Position numbers and translations under genes: made by a program | Assembly (NCBI GenBank): GCA_022841665.1 | Contig: JALHRB010000013.1 | Location: 1 to 64,000 of the forward strand | DNA length: 64,000 nucleotides | From: Pseudolabrys sp. | Lineage (GTDB): Bacteria > Pseudomonadota > Alphaproteobacteria > Rhizobiales > Xanthobacteraceae | Reading direction: 5' to 3' | Notes under the pieces: model-generated | Databases searched by the model: none | The model's input: the letters and a program-made list of their open reading frames with translations, nothing else | Told to the model about the DNA's origin: nothing | Shown here: piece by piece, positions 17,343 to 25,466 of the stretch | How positions within the stretch are numbered: position 1 is the first letter of the stretch | Layout: every line of letters begins with the position of its first letter

Positions 17343-17507
17343 ATCCCTCCCCCGCTTGCGGGGGAGGGTGGCGAGCCATAAGCGCGTTTACGCGCGTCTT
17401 TCGACGCGCTATGGCGAGCCGGGTGGGGGCGCTTTCCGCTTTTCGAATGAACCCCACCCGGCTCCGCGCTTTGCGCGAAGCCACCCTCCCCTTTCAGGGG
17501 AGGGATA
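17343..17507. repeat. Palindromic element, family A-related variant (HisD-SDR gap)
   Basis: The outer hairpins are CCCTCCCCCGCTTGCGGGGGAGGG and CCCTCCCCTTTCAGGGGAGGG, with internal GGCGAGCC/GGCTCCGCG arms and a GGTGGGG/CCCCACC pair. The right half resembles the right half of the copy inside the GT87-like gene (59643-59766). It ends about 25 bases before the SDR start. Confidence 0.82.
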
Positions 17508-17530
17508 AAGAAAGATGCGGCCCACGTATC

Positions 17531-18301
17531 ATGACCCCGGTGCTCACCCCCTCTGCCTCTTTCCGCCTCGACGGCCGGCGCGCGCTGGTGACCGGCGCCG
17601 GGCGCGGCATCGGTCTCACCGCCGCTGCGGCGCTGGCCGATGCCGGCGCGCATGTCACGCTCTGCGCACGGACGACGGAGGAGATTGAGGGGGCGGCCGA
17701 GGCCATCCGCGCGCGCGGACAGAAGGCCGACGCGCTCACCCTCGACATCACCGACATCGACGCCGTTCGCAAGGCGCTTGGCGAGCGCGCGCCCTATCAG
17801 GTGCTGGTCAACAACGCCGGCATGAACCGGCCGAAGATGCTGCCCGACGTCACCATCGACGATTTCGACGCGATCATGGGGCTCAACGTGCGCGCCGCTT
17901 TCTTCATGGCGCAGACGGTGGCGAAACGCTTGCTCGACGAAAAACTGCCCGGTTCCATCATCAACATCTCGTCCCAGATGGGCCACGTCGGCGCGGCGCG
18001 GCGCACGGTCTACTGCGCCAGCAAGCATGCGATGGAAGGCTTCACCAAGGCGATGGGCGTGGAGCTGGCGCCGCACAACATCCGTGTCAATTCGCTGGGG
18101 CCGACCTTCCTGGAGACGCCGATGACGCGGCCCTTCTTCGAGAACAAGGCGTTCCGCGACGAAGTGCTTTCGAAGATCAAGCTCGGCCGGCTCGGCCAGC
18201 TCGAGGAGCTCACCGGCGCGATCGTCTTTCTGGCGAGCGACGCGTCGTCGCTAATGACCGGCTCGGCCCTCGTCCTCGACGGCGGCTGGACGGCGGAGTG
18301 A
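17531..18301 (+). CDS. SDR family oxidoreductase (classical)
   Basis: A 256-residue NAD(P)-dependent short-chain dehydrogenase with a complete active site. It has the cofactor motif TGAGRGIG (21-28), NNAG (94-97), the catalytic Ser in NISSQMG (147-148) and YCASK with Tyr161 and Lys165. The C-terminal GSALVLDGGWTAE is standard. The ATG at 17531 gives a normal N-terminus, while the frame is open further upstream only through repeat sequence. The substrate is unknown (3-oxoacyl or sugar-acid type). The repeat element fills the gap behind the HisD-family gene. Confidence 0.9.
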   Translation: MTPVLTPSASFRLDGRRALVTGAGRGIGLTAAAALADAGAHVTLCARTTEEIEGAAEAIRARGQKADALTLDITDIDAVRKALGERAPYQVLVNNAGMNRPKMLPDVTIDDFDAIMGLNVRAAFFMAQTVAKRLLDEKLPGSIINISSQMGHVGAARRTVYCASKHAMEGFTKAMGVELAPHNIRVNSLGPTFLETPMTRPFFENKAFRDEVLSKIKLGRLGQLEELTGAIVFLASDASSLMTGSALVLDGGWTAE

Positions 18302-18308
18302 TACTCTT

Positions 18309-18432
18309 GTCCCGGGCGCAGCGCGGCATGCAATGACGCGCTGCAGACCCGGGACCGTCACACATTCGGACACCGTACGGCCCCGGATCTGCGGCGCACC
18401 ACTTCGTGCTGCGCCGCTCCGGGGAACGAAGC
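18309..18432. repeat. Palindromic repeat, family C, copy 2
   Basis: GTCCCGGGCGCAG...GCGCTGCAGACCCGGGAC followed by a mirrored CCCCGGATCTGCGGCGCACC...CCGGGGAACGAAGC. The same architecture as 13991-14101. It sits between the convergent SDR and hydroxyacid dehydrogenase genes. Confidence 0.8.
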
Positions 18433-19422
18433 TCAAAACAGCTTCTTCAGCACCTGCGGATTGAGGCAGCTTACCGGCGGCTTGCCTTCGATCAGCGCGA
18501 TGGTGTTGTCGACCACGACGTTGGCCATGCCTTCGCGCAGCTCCAGCACGCCGCTGCCGAGATGCGGCGTCAGCACGACGTTCTTCATGGCGACCAGCTC
18601 GGGCGACGGCGTCGGCTCGAACTCGTAGACGTCGAGACCGGCGCCGGCGATCTTCTTGTCCTTCAGCGCCCGCACCAGCGCCGCCTCGTCGATCACCGGG
18701 CCGCGCGACGTGTTGATGATGAAGGCCGACTTCTTCATCAGCGCGAACTGCGCGTCGCTCATGAGGTGTTTGGTCGCCGGCGTATACTGCGGATGCAGCG
18801 ACACGAAATCGGCCTCGCGCAACACTTGTTCCATCGTCTTGTATTCGGCCTCGAGCTTCTGCTCGACCTCGGGCGACTGCCGCTGCGGATCGCAATAAAT
18901 GATCTTCATGTCGAAGCCGCGGCCGCGGCGCGCCACCGCCTGGCCGATGCGGCCGAGGCCGACAAGGCCGAGCGTCTTGCCGCTGACGCCGTAGCCGGCG
19001 AAGTGGTTCGACTGCGAGCCCGGATAGATGCCCTGCCGGAACAGCGTGTCGCCGAGCACGATGTTGCGGGCAACCGTCAGCAAGAGGCCGAACGCGATAT
19101 CCGCCGTCGCGTTGGTGACCATCGCCGTGATGTTCGTCACCGGGATGCCCAGCTCGGTCGCGGCGTCGAGGTCGATCTTGTCCTTGGTGATGTTCATCGA
19201 GGACACCGCCTTCAGCTTCGGATTGGCGGTGAGCACCTCGCGATCGACGGTGTCGTGCAGCAGCGATATCAGAATGTCGGCGCGCTTGACCCCTTCGATC
19301 AGCTTGTCCTTCGGCAGGACGCGGCTGGAATCCGGATTGACCTCGACGTCGGCGACGGCACGCAGGCGCGCAAGCGCGCTCTCCGCAATGGGTTGCGTGA
19401 CAAAGACTCTTGGACGGCTCAT
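18433..19422 (-). CDS. D-2-hydroxyacid dehydrogenase (glyoxylate/gluconate reductase-like)
   Basis: A 329-residue NAD(P)-dependent dehydrogenase. The Rossmann motif GLVGLGRIGQAVARRGRG, catalytic Arg (NTSRGPVIDEAAL), Glu (YEFEPTPSP) and His (LTPHLGSG) are all present. The ATG overlaps the stop of the upstream LLM oxidoreductase gene by 4 bases (ATGA), so they are translationally coupled. The pair is divergent from a LysR-type regulator at 20611, its probable regulator. Family members reduce glyoxylate, hydroxypyruvate or 2-ketogluconate. The substrate here is unproven. Confidence 0.9.
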   Translation of the reverse strand: MSRPRVFVTQPIAESALARLRAVADVEVNPDSSRVLPKDKLIEGVKRADILISLLHDTVDREVLTANPKLKAVSSMNITKDKIDLDAATELGIPVTNITAMVTNATADIAFGLLLTVARNIVLGDTLFRQGIYPGSQSNHFAGYGVSGKTLGLVGLGRIGQAVARRGRGFDMKIIYCDPQRQSPEVEQKLEAEYKTMEQVLREADFVSLHPQYTPATKHLMSDAQFALMKKSAFIINTSRGPVIDEAALVRALKDKKIAGAGLDVYEFEPTPSPELVAMKNVVLTPHLGSGVLELREGMANVVVDNTIALIEGKPPVSCLNPQVLKKLF

Positions 19423-20507
19423 TTTTTGATTGCTGCGTTGACCTTGGGAAGGACCTTCTCGGCCAGCAGCACCATGGAGCGGCGGCCGAGGTCGCGATCT
19501 TTCCAATCTTTGCCGGCGTAAAGCAAGGTGCCGAAATCGCCGACCGTCTCTCGGTACTTCAAAATCTCGTCCGCCACCTTGTCGGGCGTGCCGTAGGTGA
19601 TGAGCTGGTCGCAGACGGTGTCAAGCGTCACCTCGTCGTCGGGCTGATCGCGGCGCGTCTTGAACAGCTCGATGCGCCCGTTCATTTTCAGCTTGGTGAA
19701 AAGCTGGGCGTAATAATATCGGTACGGCCCGTTCGGATCGGTGGCGTAGGCCTTCGCCGTCGCCTCGTCGTCGGCGACGAAAATGCTGCGCGCCACGCGC
19801 CAGTTCGCCGGATCGGCCGGCCGACCGACGCGCTCGCAGCCCTCGACGTATTTCGGCCAATGGCTCTTCACCCATTGCGGCATCAGGAAGTTCGCCGAGA
19901 TCGGGTCCCAGCCGCGCGCGGCGGCTTCCGTCACGCCCTTGGAGAAGGGCGCCACGGCGGTGACGACGATCGGCGGATGCGGACGCTGCAACGGCTTGGG
20001 GATGTAGCCCTGCCCGAGTTCCGGGATGAACTGGCGCTCGACACTGATGTTCCAGTACTTGCCCTTGATATTGTACGGCGGCTCGTTCGCCCAGATCTCC
20101 AGCACCTGGTTGATGCCTTCGAGGAACATCTCGTTGCGGTTGGCGTCGAGATTGCCGAACACTTCCGCGTCCGACAGCAGCCCGCCGGGGCTGATGCCGA
20201 ACAGGAAGCGGCCGTCGAGCATGTGATCGAGCATCGCGATCTGCGACGCGACCGCGGCCGGATGCGTGTTCGGCATGTTGATGGTGCCGGTGCCGAGCTT
20301 GATGTTCTTGGTCTTGTCCACCAGGCTGGCGAGGAAGATCGCGCAGGACGTGATGTTCTCGGCGCGGTCGGTGACGTGCTCGCCGCACAGGCCTTCGGTG
20401 AAGCCAAGCTCGTCCGCCAGGATGAATGCTTCGCGGTCCTCCCGCAGCGACTGCCGCCAGTCCTTGTCCAGCGGGTGGATGGGCATGGTGAAAAAGCCGA
20501 GCTTCAT
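19419..20507 (-). CDS. LLM-class flavin-dependent oxidoreductase (luciferase-like monooxygenase)
   Basis: A 362-residue TIM-barrel flavoprotein of the bacterial luciferase superfamily. It starts MKLGFFTMPIHPLDKDW and has the typical ADELGFTEGLCGEHV, LGTGTINMPNTHPAAVA and LDGRFLFGISPGGL strands. Such enzymes use reduced FMN or F420 to oxygenate or desulfonate diverse substrates. The ATG at 20507 follows GGGAGTGACG. It is the first gene of a two-gene operon with the hydroxyacid dehydrogenase and is divergent from the LysR gene. The reduced-flavin source is not encoded nearby. Confidence 0.9.
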   Translation of the reverse strand: MKLGFFTMPIHPLDKDWRQSLREDREAFILADELGFTEGLCGEHVTDRAENITSCAIFLASLVDKTKNIKLGTGTINMPNTHPAAVASQIAMLDHMLDGRFLFGISPGGLLSDAEVFGNLDANRNEMFLEGINQVLEIWANEPPYNIKGKYWNISVERQFIPELGQGYIPKPLQRPHPPIVVTAVAPFSKGVTEAAARGWDPISANFLMPQWVKSHWPKYVEGCERVGRPADPANWRVARSIFVADDEATAKAYATDPNGPYRYYYAQLFTKLKMNGRIELFKTRRDQPDDEVTLDTVCDQLITYGTPDKVADEILKYRETVGDFGTLLYAGKDWKDRDLGRRSMVLLAEKVLPKVNAAIKK

Positions 20508-20610
20508 CGCGTCACTCCCGGTCGCGCCGTCAAAAGCCCTCAAACCCTAGTCGGATTGCGTCGCAAATAAAATAATATATTCTACCGTCAATCATTATGT
20601 TTCCTAATGG
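20508..20610. promoter_or_regulatory. Divergent promoter region between the LLM/hydroxyacid dehydrogenase operon and lysR
   Basis: This 103-base gap between divergent genes contains an unusually AT-rich block at about 20563-20600 (AAATAAAATAATATATT and nearby ATCATTAT) in otherwise GC-rich DNA. LysR-type regulators commonly bind such divergent gaps. ATAAT/ATTAT short arms are visible, but I cannot assign a specific operator or -35/-10 pair with confidence. Confidence 0.5.
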
Positions 20611-21576
20611 ATGGCCATGAGCAAGATTTCGCTGCGCCAGGTCCGCGCGGTCATCGCGGTGTGCGAGGAAGGCTCCTTCACGCGCGCGGCCGAGCGCGAA
20701 AACGCCACCCAGTCCGGCATCTCGCAGCACGTCGCCGCGGTCGAGCGCACGCTTAAGACCCACCTGTTCACGCGCGCCGGCGGCCGCGTCACGCCGACGC
20801 CGGCCGGCCTGCGCTACTACAAGCGCTGCGTCGAGGCGGTCGGCACCCTCGAACTGGCGGGCGAGGAGGCGCGCGCACTGGCGGGCGAGGTCACCGGCGA
20901 CCTGCGTATCGGGCTGATGCCGACTTTCACCCGGGCGGTGCTGGCGCCGGTGCTCGATGATTTCGTGCCGCGCTACCCCGAAGTGCGCCTGCACATCGTC
21001 GAGGGCTACAGCAATTTGCTGACCGACATGGTGCTCGACGATGCGCTCGACGTCGCGATCGTGCCGGCGTTCGAAGGCGCCATGGGCCTTAAGCAGCGCC
21101 TGCTGGTGCGCGACCGCGAGATGCTGATCTCCGGGCCCCGTCGCGGCATGACGGAACTGGCGCCGGTGCGGCTTGCCGACTGCAAGCCGCTCAAGGTCGT
21201 GGTGCCGGGCCCGAACAATATCCGCCGGCGCAACCTCGACACCTATTTCCAGACCCACAACGTCGAGATCGAGGCCATGCTGGAAATGGACGCGATGATC
21301 GCCACGCTGGAATTCGTCGCGCGCTCCGACTGGGTGGCGGTGCTGCCGAGCGTGATCTCGGTCAACGACATCGGCCGCGGCGAGTTGATCGTCAACCCGC
21401 TCGCGGCGCCCGAGCTGCACGCCGAATTCGTGGTGATCCAGCCGACACGGCGCACGCTCTCGACGCAGGCGCGGCTGTTCCTCGAGCGCTTCGAGGCCGA
21501 GGTCGCGCATATCCACGGTGTGTGGGACGCCGCGATCAAGGGACCGCGGAAGGCAAAGCGTCTTGCCGCGAATTGA
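20611..21576 (+). CDS. LysR family transcriptional regulator
   Basis: A 321-residue regulator with an N-terminal winged helix-turn-helix at about 8-66 (SLRQVRAVIAVCEEGSFTRA, then SGISQHVAAVE) and a periplasmic-binding-like effector domain beginning near GDLRIGLMPTF. It is divergent from the LLM oxidoreductase/hydroxyacid dehydrogenase pair, so it most probably controls that operon and itself. The start could be ATG 20611 or ATG 20617, two codons later. Neither has a strong ribosome binding site. Confidence 0.92.
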   Translation: MAMSKISLRQVRAVIAVCEEGSFTRAAERENATQSGISQHVAAVERTLKTHLFTRAGGRVTPTPAGLRYYKRCVEAVGTLELAGEEARALAGEVTGDLRIGLMPTFTRAVLAPVLDDFVPRYPEVRLHIVEGYSNLLTDMVLDDALDVAIVPAFEGAMGLKQRLLVRDREMLISGPRRGMTELAPVRLADCKPLKVVVPGPNNIRRRNLDTYFQTHNVEIEAMLEMDAMIATLEFVARSDWVAVLPSVISVNDIGRGELIVNPLAAPELHAEFVVIQPTRRTLSTQARLFLERFEAEVAHIHGVWDAAIKGPRKAKRLAAN

Positions 21577-21591
21577 ACGCTGCGCGCGGCG

Positions 21592-22017
21592 TCACGCGCG
21601 GCGGTAGCCGACGAGCAGGGCGTCGTCGATATCGGGCAGGTTCACCACGATGTTCTCCGGCGTTCGACACGCCAGCCACCAGAGCTCTTCCGTCGTGCTC
21701 ATGTTGACTTCGAGATGGTGAATGAACGGCGGGACGAACATGAAATCGCCCTCCGATAGATCGACGTATTCCCGGAAGTCCTTGCCGAAGTAGATGCGAG
21801 CGCGGCCCGAGAGGACATAGGCGCCCGTCTCCGCCTCACCGTGATGATGCGGCAGGGAACGGTAGCCCGGCGGGTTGCTGGCCTTGCCAAACCAGATCTT
21901 GGTCGCCGGCGTGTGCTGCGGCCCTACCCCCGTCATCAGCGCCAGACCGCCGGACTGCGCCGTGTTGCGGGGCTCGCTGCCTTTCCTGGTCACCACGGGC
22001 CGATCGTTGGCAGTCAT
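21592..22017 (-). CDS. Cupin domain protein
   Basis: A 141-residue single cupin barrel. The first metal-binding motif is seen as PHHHGEAETGAYVLSG and the second as FVPPFIHHLEVN, so a mononuclear metal site is likely. Such small cupins may be dioxygenases, isomerases or regulatory binding proteins. The ATG at 22017 follows a good CAGGAG site. It is convergent with lysR (15-base gap) and is followed upstream by a GST gene on the same strand, with 111 bases between them. No function can be assigned from sequence alone. Confidence 0.8.
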   Translation of the reverse strand: MTANDRPVVTRKGSEPRNTAQSGGLALMTGVGPQHTPATKIWFGKASNPPGYRSLPHHHGEAETGAYVLSGRARIYFGKDFREYVDLSEGDFMFVPPFIHHLEVNMSTTEELWWLACRTPENIVVNLPDIDDALLVGYRRA

Positions 22018-22128
22018 TGCAGACTCCTGTGAGAGCACGGTCGCGCGGCAAGAGGATCATTTGTCTCCTTGCCTTGGCAAGAGCCGGTAAAAATCGCCCG
22101 CGGACGCGACAACGGCGCGTGCCGGCGT

Positions 22129-22782
22129 TCAGACCTTCGCCGGCGCGCCGGGCTGCTTCATGGGATGCGCGCGGCCGATGGCGTCGTTCTTCCAGGTCGC
22201 CTCGACGATGCGGGAAACGCGCGGAAAGGCGCCCATGTCGACCTTGAAATACATGGCACCCACGGCCTGCCCGGCGACGCAGATGTCGGCGAGCGTGAGC
22301 TGATCGCCCTGGCAGTAGGTGCCGCTGCCGTTCTCCGGCGTGAGATGCTGCTCGAGCGCGCCGAGCGCTTCGCTCACCCAATGCCGGCACCATTTCTCGC
22401 GCGTCTCCTCGTCGAGCTTGAGCTCGCGCTCAAGATAATTGCGGACGCGCGGCACCGTCAGCGGATGCGAGTCGCAGGCAACGATCTGCGCCAGCCCGCG
22501 CACGCGTGCGCGGGCCTTCGGATCGGTCGGCAAAAGCGGCGGGTGGGGATGGATCTCGTCGAGATATTCCATGATCGCCAGCGACTCGAACAAAGGCGGC
22601 CCTTTGCCGTCGATCAGCGCCGGGATCGCCATCATCGGGTTGATGGCGCGGAACTTTGCGTCGCGCTGGTCACCCTTCATCAGGTTGATGTCGATAACCT
22701 CGTCCGGCACCAGCCCCTTGTAGTTGAGCGCGGCACGCACGCGAAACGTCGCCAGGGACCGCCAGAAGGAGAAGAGCTTCAT
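22129..22782 (-). CDS. Glutathione S-transferase family protein (zeta-like)
   Basis: A 217-residue GST with an N-terminal thioredoxin-like domain (MKLFSFWRSLATFRVRAAL, glutathione site FESLAIMEYLDE) and an all-helical C-terminal domain (DQLTLADICVAGQ). The SFWRS start and helix resemble zeta-class enzymes such as maleylacetoacetate isomerase, although the SSC-type active-site motif is altered to SLAT. It may isomerise or conjugate an intermediate of aromatic catabolism. The ATG at 22782 was chosen because GGGAG precedes it; an in-frame GTG lies at 22791. Confidence 0.82.
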   Translation of the reverse strand: MKLFSFWRSLATFRVRAALNYKGLVPDEVIDINLMKGDQRDAKFRAINPMMAIPALIDGKGPPLFESLAIMEYLDEIHPHPPLLPTDPKARARVRGLAQIVACDSHPLTVPRVRNYLERELKLDEETREKWCRHWVSEALGALEQHLTPENGSGTYCQGDQLTLADICVAGQAVGAMYFKVDMGAFPRVSRIVEATWKNDAIGRAHPMKQPGAPAKV

Positions 22783-22820
22783 GGAACGCACTCCCTTCGA
22801 AAATTGCCAAACGTCGATCC

Positions 22821-22922
22821 GTCATCCTGAGGCGCGAGCGAAGCGAGCCTCGAAGGATGACGGGCATTGATTCGGCCGCCCACCCTTCGAGGCCCGCCTT
22901 CGGCGGGCGCCTCAGGGTGACG
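22821..22922. repeat. REP-like palindrome pair (GTCATCCTGAGGCGCGAGCG type)
   Basis: GTCATCCTGAGGCGCGAGCG...CGAAGGATGAC on the left faces CACCCTTCGAGGCCCGCCTT...GCCTCAGGGTGAC on the right. Each half is a hairpin and the halves are partly complementary. It lies between the GST and GlcG-like genes. Confidence 0.8.
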
Positions 22923-22932
22923 GCGAGAGCCT

Positions 22933-23376
22933 TTATTTCTTCGCGCCGCCCGGATCGGCCTTCAGTCCGGCCGCCTCGATGCCGGCGACCGCGATGATTT
23001 CGTCGTTGTCGCCGGTGTCGCCGCTGATGCCAACGGCGCCGACGATGCCGTTGGAGCTATTGTCGCGGATCAGCACGCCGCCCGGGTTGGGCACCATGCG
23101 GCCGCCGCTCGCCGCCACGATGGCGGTGAGGAAATTCGGGTTCTGCGCCGCGCGCTCCATCATGGTGCGCGCGCCCCAGCCCATGCCGAGCGCACCATAG
23201 GCTTTGCCGACGGCGATCTCGAAGCGGATGATGCCGGAGCCGTCCTCGCGCTTGGCGCAGACGACGTGCCCGCCGGCGTCCAGCACCACCACGGTCTGCG
23301 GCATCTGCTTGAGCTCGCGCGCCTTCTTCAGCGTGGCGTCGACGATGGTGGAAGCTTGAGCAAGGGTAACCGACAT
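22933..23376 (-). CDS. GlcG/HbpS family heme-binding-like protein
   Basis: A 147-residue GlcG/HbpS-fold protein (PF03928). It has the typical VVVLDAGGHVVCAKREDGSG and IVGAVGISGDTGDNDEIIAVAGIEA segments. Family members bind heme or accompany glycolate and aromatic catabolic operons without a well defined enzymatic role. The ATG at 23376 has GGGGAGAAC upstream. It lies 13 bases after the HIBADH-family gene on the same strand, so the two are probably cotranscribed. The GST gene may follow, beyond a repeat. Confidence 0.85.
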   Translation of the reverse strand: MSVTLAQASTIVDATLKKARELKQMPQTVVVLDAGGHVVCAKREDGSGIIRFEIAVGKAYGALGMGWGARTMMERAAQNPNFLTAIVAASGGRMVPNPGGVLIRDNSSNGIVGAVGISGDTGDNDEIIAVAGIEAAGLKADPGGAKK

Positions 23377-23389
23377 GACGCGTTCTCCC

Positions 23390-24280
23390 CTATGACTGCT
23401 TCTTGCGGCCGGCCCAGTAGACCGCCATGCGCGCGCCGTCGCCGCCGCCAAAGCCGTGTTTGGTTGCATCCTCGAAGCCGGCGAGTGCCGCCTTGGTCGC
23501 CAGCATGTCCGCGCCGCCCGCCTCGCCGGTTTCGACCATCGTGCGCAGGTCCTTGACGCCGTTGGCGATGCTGAACGTGGTGGGCCCGGGATCGCGGCCC
23601 TCGAACATGGTGACGATCATCTCCGCGCGCGCCTTCAGCGCCGGGTTGGCGCCGTTGGTATCCACGAACAGGTCGAGCAGCCGTTTCGGTTCCCAGCCGA
23701 CCTTGCGTGCGATGGCGAAGGCTTCGCCGTAGGCTTGCCAGGCCACCATCAACGGCAGGTTGATCGCGAGCTTCATCGGCGCGCCGGTACCGACCGGACC
23801 GCAATGCTCGAGCCGGCGGCAGAGCTGATCGAGGATCGGCTTGGCGCGCGCGGCGTCCGCCGGCTCCGCGCCCATCAGGCCGAGCAGCTTGCCTGTGCGC
23901 GCCGGCGCGGTCGAGCCGCCGACCGGGCATTCGACCAGCGCGCCGCCCTTGGCGCCTACCTTGGGGGCGAGATCGGTCATCACCGCCGGCGGCAGCGTGC
24001 TCATGTCGATGAACAGCTTGCCCTTGGCGTCGCCGGACAGGAGCCCGTTCGGCCCATTGTAGACGGCATCGACGGCTGCGCCGTCCGTAAGAATTGTGAT
24101 GACGGCCTCGCAGGTGCTCGCCAGCTCGGCCGGGCTCTTGGCCACCTTGGCGCCGGCGTCGGCCAACGGCTTTGCCTTGTCGGGGGACCGATTCCAGACC
24201 GCCACCTCGTGGCCGACTTCCATTAGACGCGCCGCGATCGCGGCGCCCATGGCGCCGAGGCCGGCTACTCCGATCTTCAT
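23390..24280 (-). CDS. NAD(P)-dependent beta-hydroxyacid dehydrogenase (HIBADH family)
   Basis: A 296-residue 3-hydroxyisobutyrate dehydrogenase/tartronate semialdehyde reductase family enzyme. The N-terminal cofactor motif is GVAGLGAMGAAIAARL. The substrate-site segment is CPVGGSTAPARTGKLLGLMG, and the catalytic Lys is in GTGAPMKLAINLPLMV. An excellent ribosome binding site (GGGAGGAAGC) precedes the ATG. It is divergent from a second HIBADH-family gene at 24442, and the two are clearly different subgroups. The substrate is not determinable. Confidence 0.9.
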   Translation of the reverse strand: MKIGVAGLGAMGAAIAARLMEVGHEVAVWNRSPDKAKPLADAGAKVAKSPAELASTCEAVITILTDGAAVDAVYNGPNGLLSGDAKGKLFIDMSTLPPAVMTDLAPKVGAKGGALVECPVGGSTAPARTGKLLGLMGAEPADAARAKPILDQLCRRLEHCGPVGTGAPMKLAINLPLMVAWQAYGEAFAIARKVGWEPKRLLDLFVDTNGANPALKARAEMIVTMFEGRDPGPTTFSIANGVKDLRTMVETGEAGGADMLATKAALAGFEDATKHGFGGGDGARMAVYWAGRKKQS

Positions 24281-24441
24281 GCTTCCTCCCGTCGTATCGT
24301 TTTGCCGCGACGATAGGCGATCATGCGCTCGCGCGAAAGCGCCTATGCGCCTGCCCACTCGACAGGACGGGGTTCGACCGCCTAAGACGGCACATGACAG
24401 GCGCGCATCGCGCGTTGGGAATCGCATCGGGAGAGGTGGGA

Positions 24442-25347
24442 ATGGCCAGCAAGCATAAAGGCACGGTCGGCGTGATCGGCCTCGGCATCATGGGCGGCGC
24501 CTTCGCCAAGAACCTGGCGGCCGCCGGCTGGCGCGTCGTCGGCTACGACGTCAGCGCCGCGGCCCGCCGCGCCGCCAAAGCGGCCGGCGTCGAGATCGCC
24601 TCGAGCGCCGTCGACCTCGCCGAGAAGGTGCCGACCATCCTCACCAGCTTGCCCAAGCCGCAGGCGCTGATGGACACCGCGCGCGCCATCGCCACCGTGC
24701 GCGGCAAGCCGAAGGTGGTGGTCGAAATGAGCACCTTCGCCATTTCAGACAAGGAAAAAGCCGAAGCCGTGCTGCGCAAGGCCGGCCATATTATGCTCGA
24801 CACGCCGGTCAGCGGCACGGGCTCGCAAGCGAAGAACCGCGATCTGGTCTTTTATGCCAGCGGCGACAGCAAGGCGATCAAGAAGCTCCGGCCGATGTTC
24901 GAGAGCTTCGGCCGTCACGTCTACGACACCGGCGCCTTCGGCAACGGCAGCAAGATGAAATACGTCGCCAACCTGCTGGTTGCCATCAACAACGTCGCCG
25001 CCGGCGAGGCGATGGTGCTCGGCATGAAGGCCGGCCTCGACCCGCAGATGATTTTCGATCTGGTGAAAGCCGGCGCCGGCAACTCGCGCGTCTTCGAGTT
25101 GCGCGCGCCTATGATGGTGAAGAACAACTACAAGGACGTCACCATGAAGATCGACGTCTGGGACAAGGACATGCAGGTGATCGGCGACTACGCCAAGAAG
25201 ATCCGCGTGCCGACGCCGCTGTTCAACGCCACCAAGCCGGTCTACGAGAAGGCGGCCAAGAGCGGCTTCGGCGGCCAGGACACCGGCGCGGTTTGCGCCG
25301 TGTTGGAGAAGCAGGCCAAGGTGAAACGCGTCCGCGCCGCACGCTGA
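24442..25347 (+). CDS. NAD(P)-dependent beta-hydroxyacid dehydrogenase (HIBADH family), second paralogue
   Basis: A 301-residue enzyme with the cofactor motif GVIGLGIMGGAFAKNL, the substrate loop DTPVSGTGSQAKNRDLVFY and the catalytic Lys in GNGSKMKYVANLLVAINN. The ATG at 24442 has GAGAGGTGGG just upstream. It faces away from the other HIBADH paralogue across a 161-base gap that presumably holds both promoters. A terminator-like hairpin follows at 25378-25407. The substrate is unknown; the family oxidises 3-hydroxy acids or reduces the semialdehydes. Confidence 0.9.
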   Translation: MASKHKGTVGVIGLGIMGGAFAKNLAAAGWRVVGYDVSAAARRAAKAAGVEIASSAVDLAEKVPTILTSLPKPQALMDTARAIATVRGKPKVVVEMSTFAISDKEKAEAVLRKAGHIMLDTPVSGTGSQAKNRDLVFYASGDSKAIKKLRPMFESFGRHVYDTGAFGNGSKMKYVANLLVAINNVAAGEAMVLGMKAGLDPQMIFDLVKAGAGNSRVFELRAPMMVKNNYKDVTMKIDVWDKDMQVIGDYAKKIRVPTPLFNATKPVYEKAAKSGFGGQDTGAVCAVLEKQAKVKRVRAAR

Positions 25348-25377
25348 CGCGTCAAGTCACATAGCAAAAGTTTGTAA

Positions 25378-25407
25378 GAGGCTCGGCGCGCACTTGCGCC
25401 GGGCCTC
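25378..25407 (+). terminator. Rho-independent terminator-like hairpin after the HIBADH gene
   Basis: GAGGCTCGGCGC (25378-25389) pairs with GCGCCGGGCCTC (25396-25407), with one mismatch or wobble, around a short loop. It is followed by TTCGTCT. It lies 31 bases after the stop and before the CocE-like gene. Confidence 0.65.
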
Positions 25408-25466
25408 TTCGTCTATGTAGCCTCAAGAAAAACAAAACGGTGAGTGGAACGCTACGGGAGGACAGG

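Noticed and set aside
22821-22922. tRNA-like cloverleaf
   Set aside because: The hairpins are longer than tRNA arms, the conserved T-loop and D-loop sequences are missing, and the sequence is a typical REP pair.
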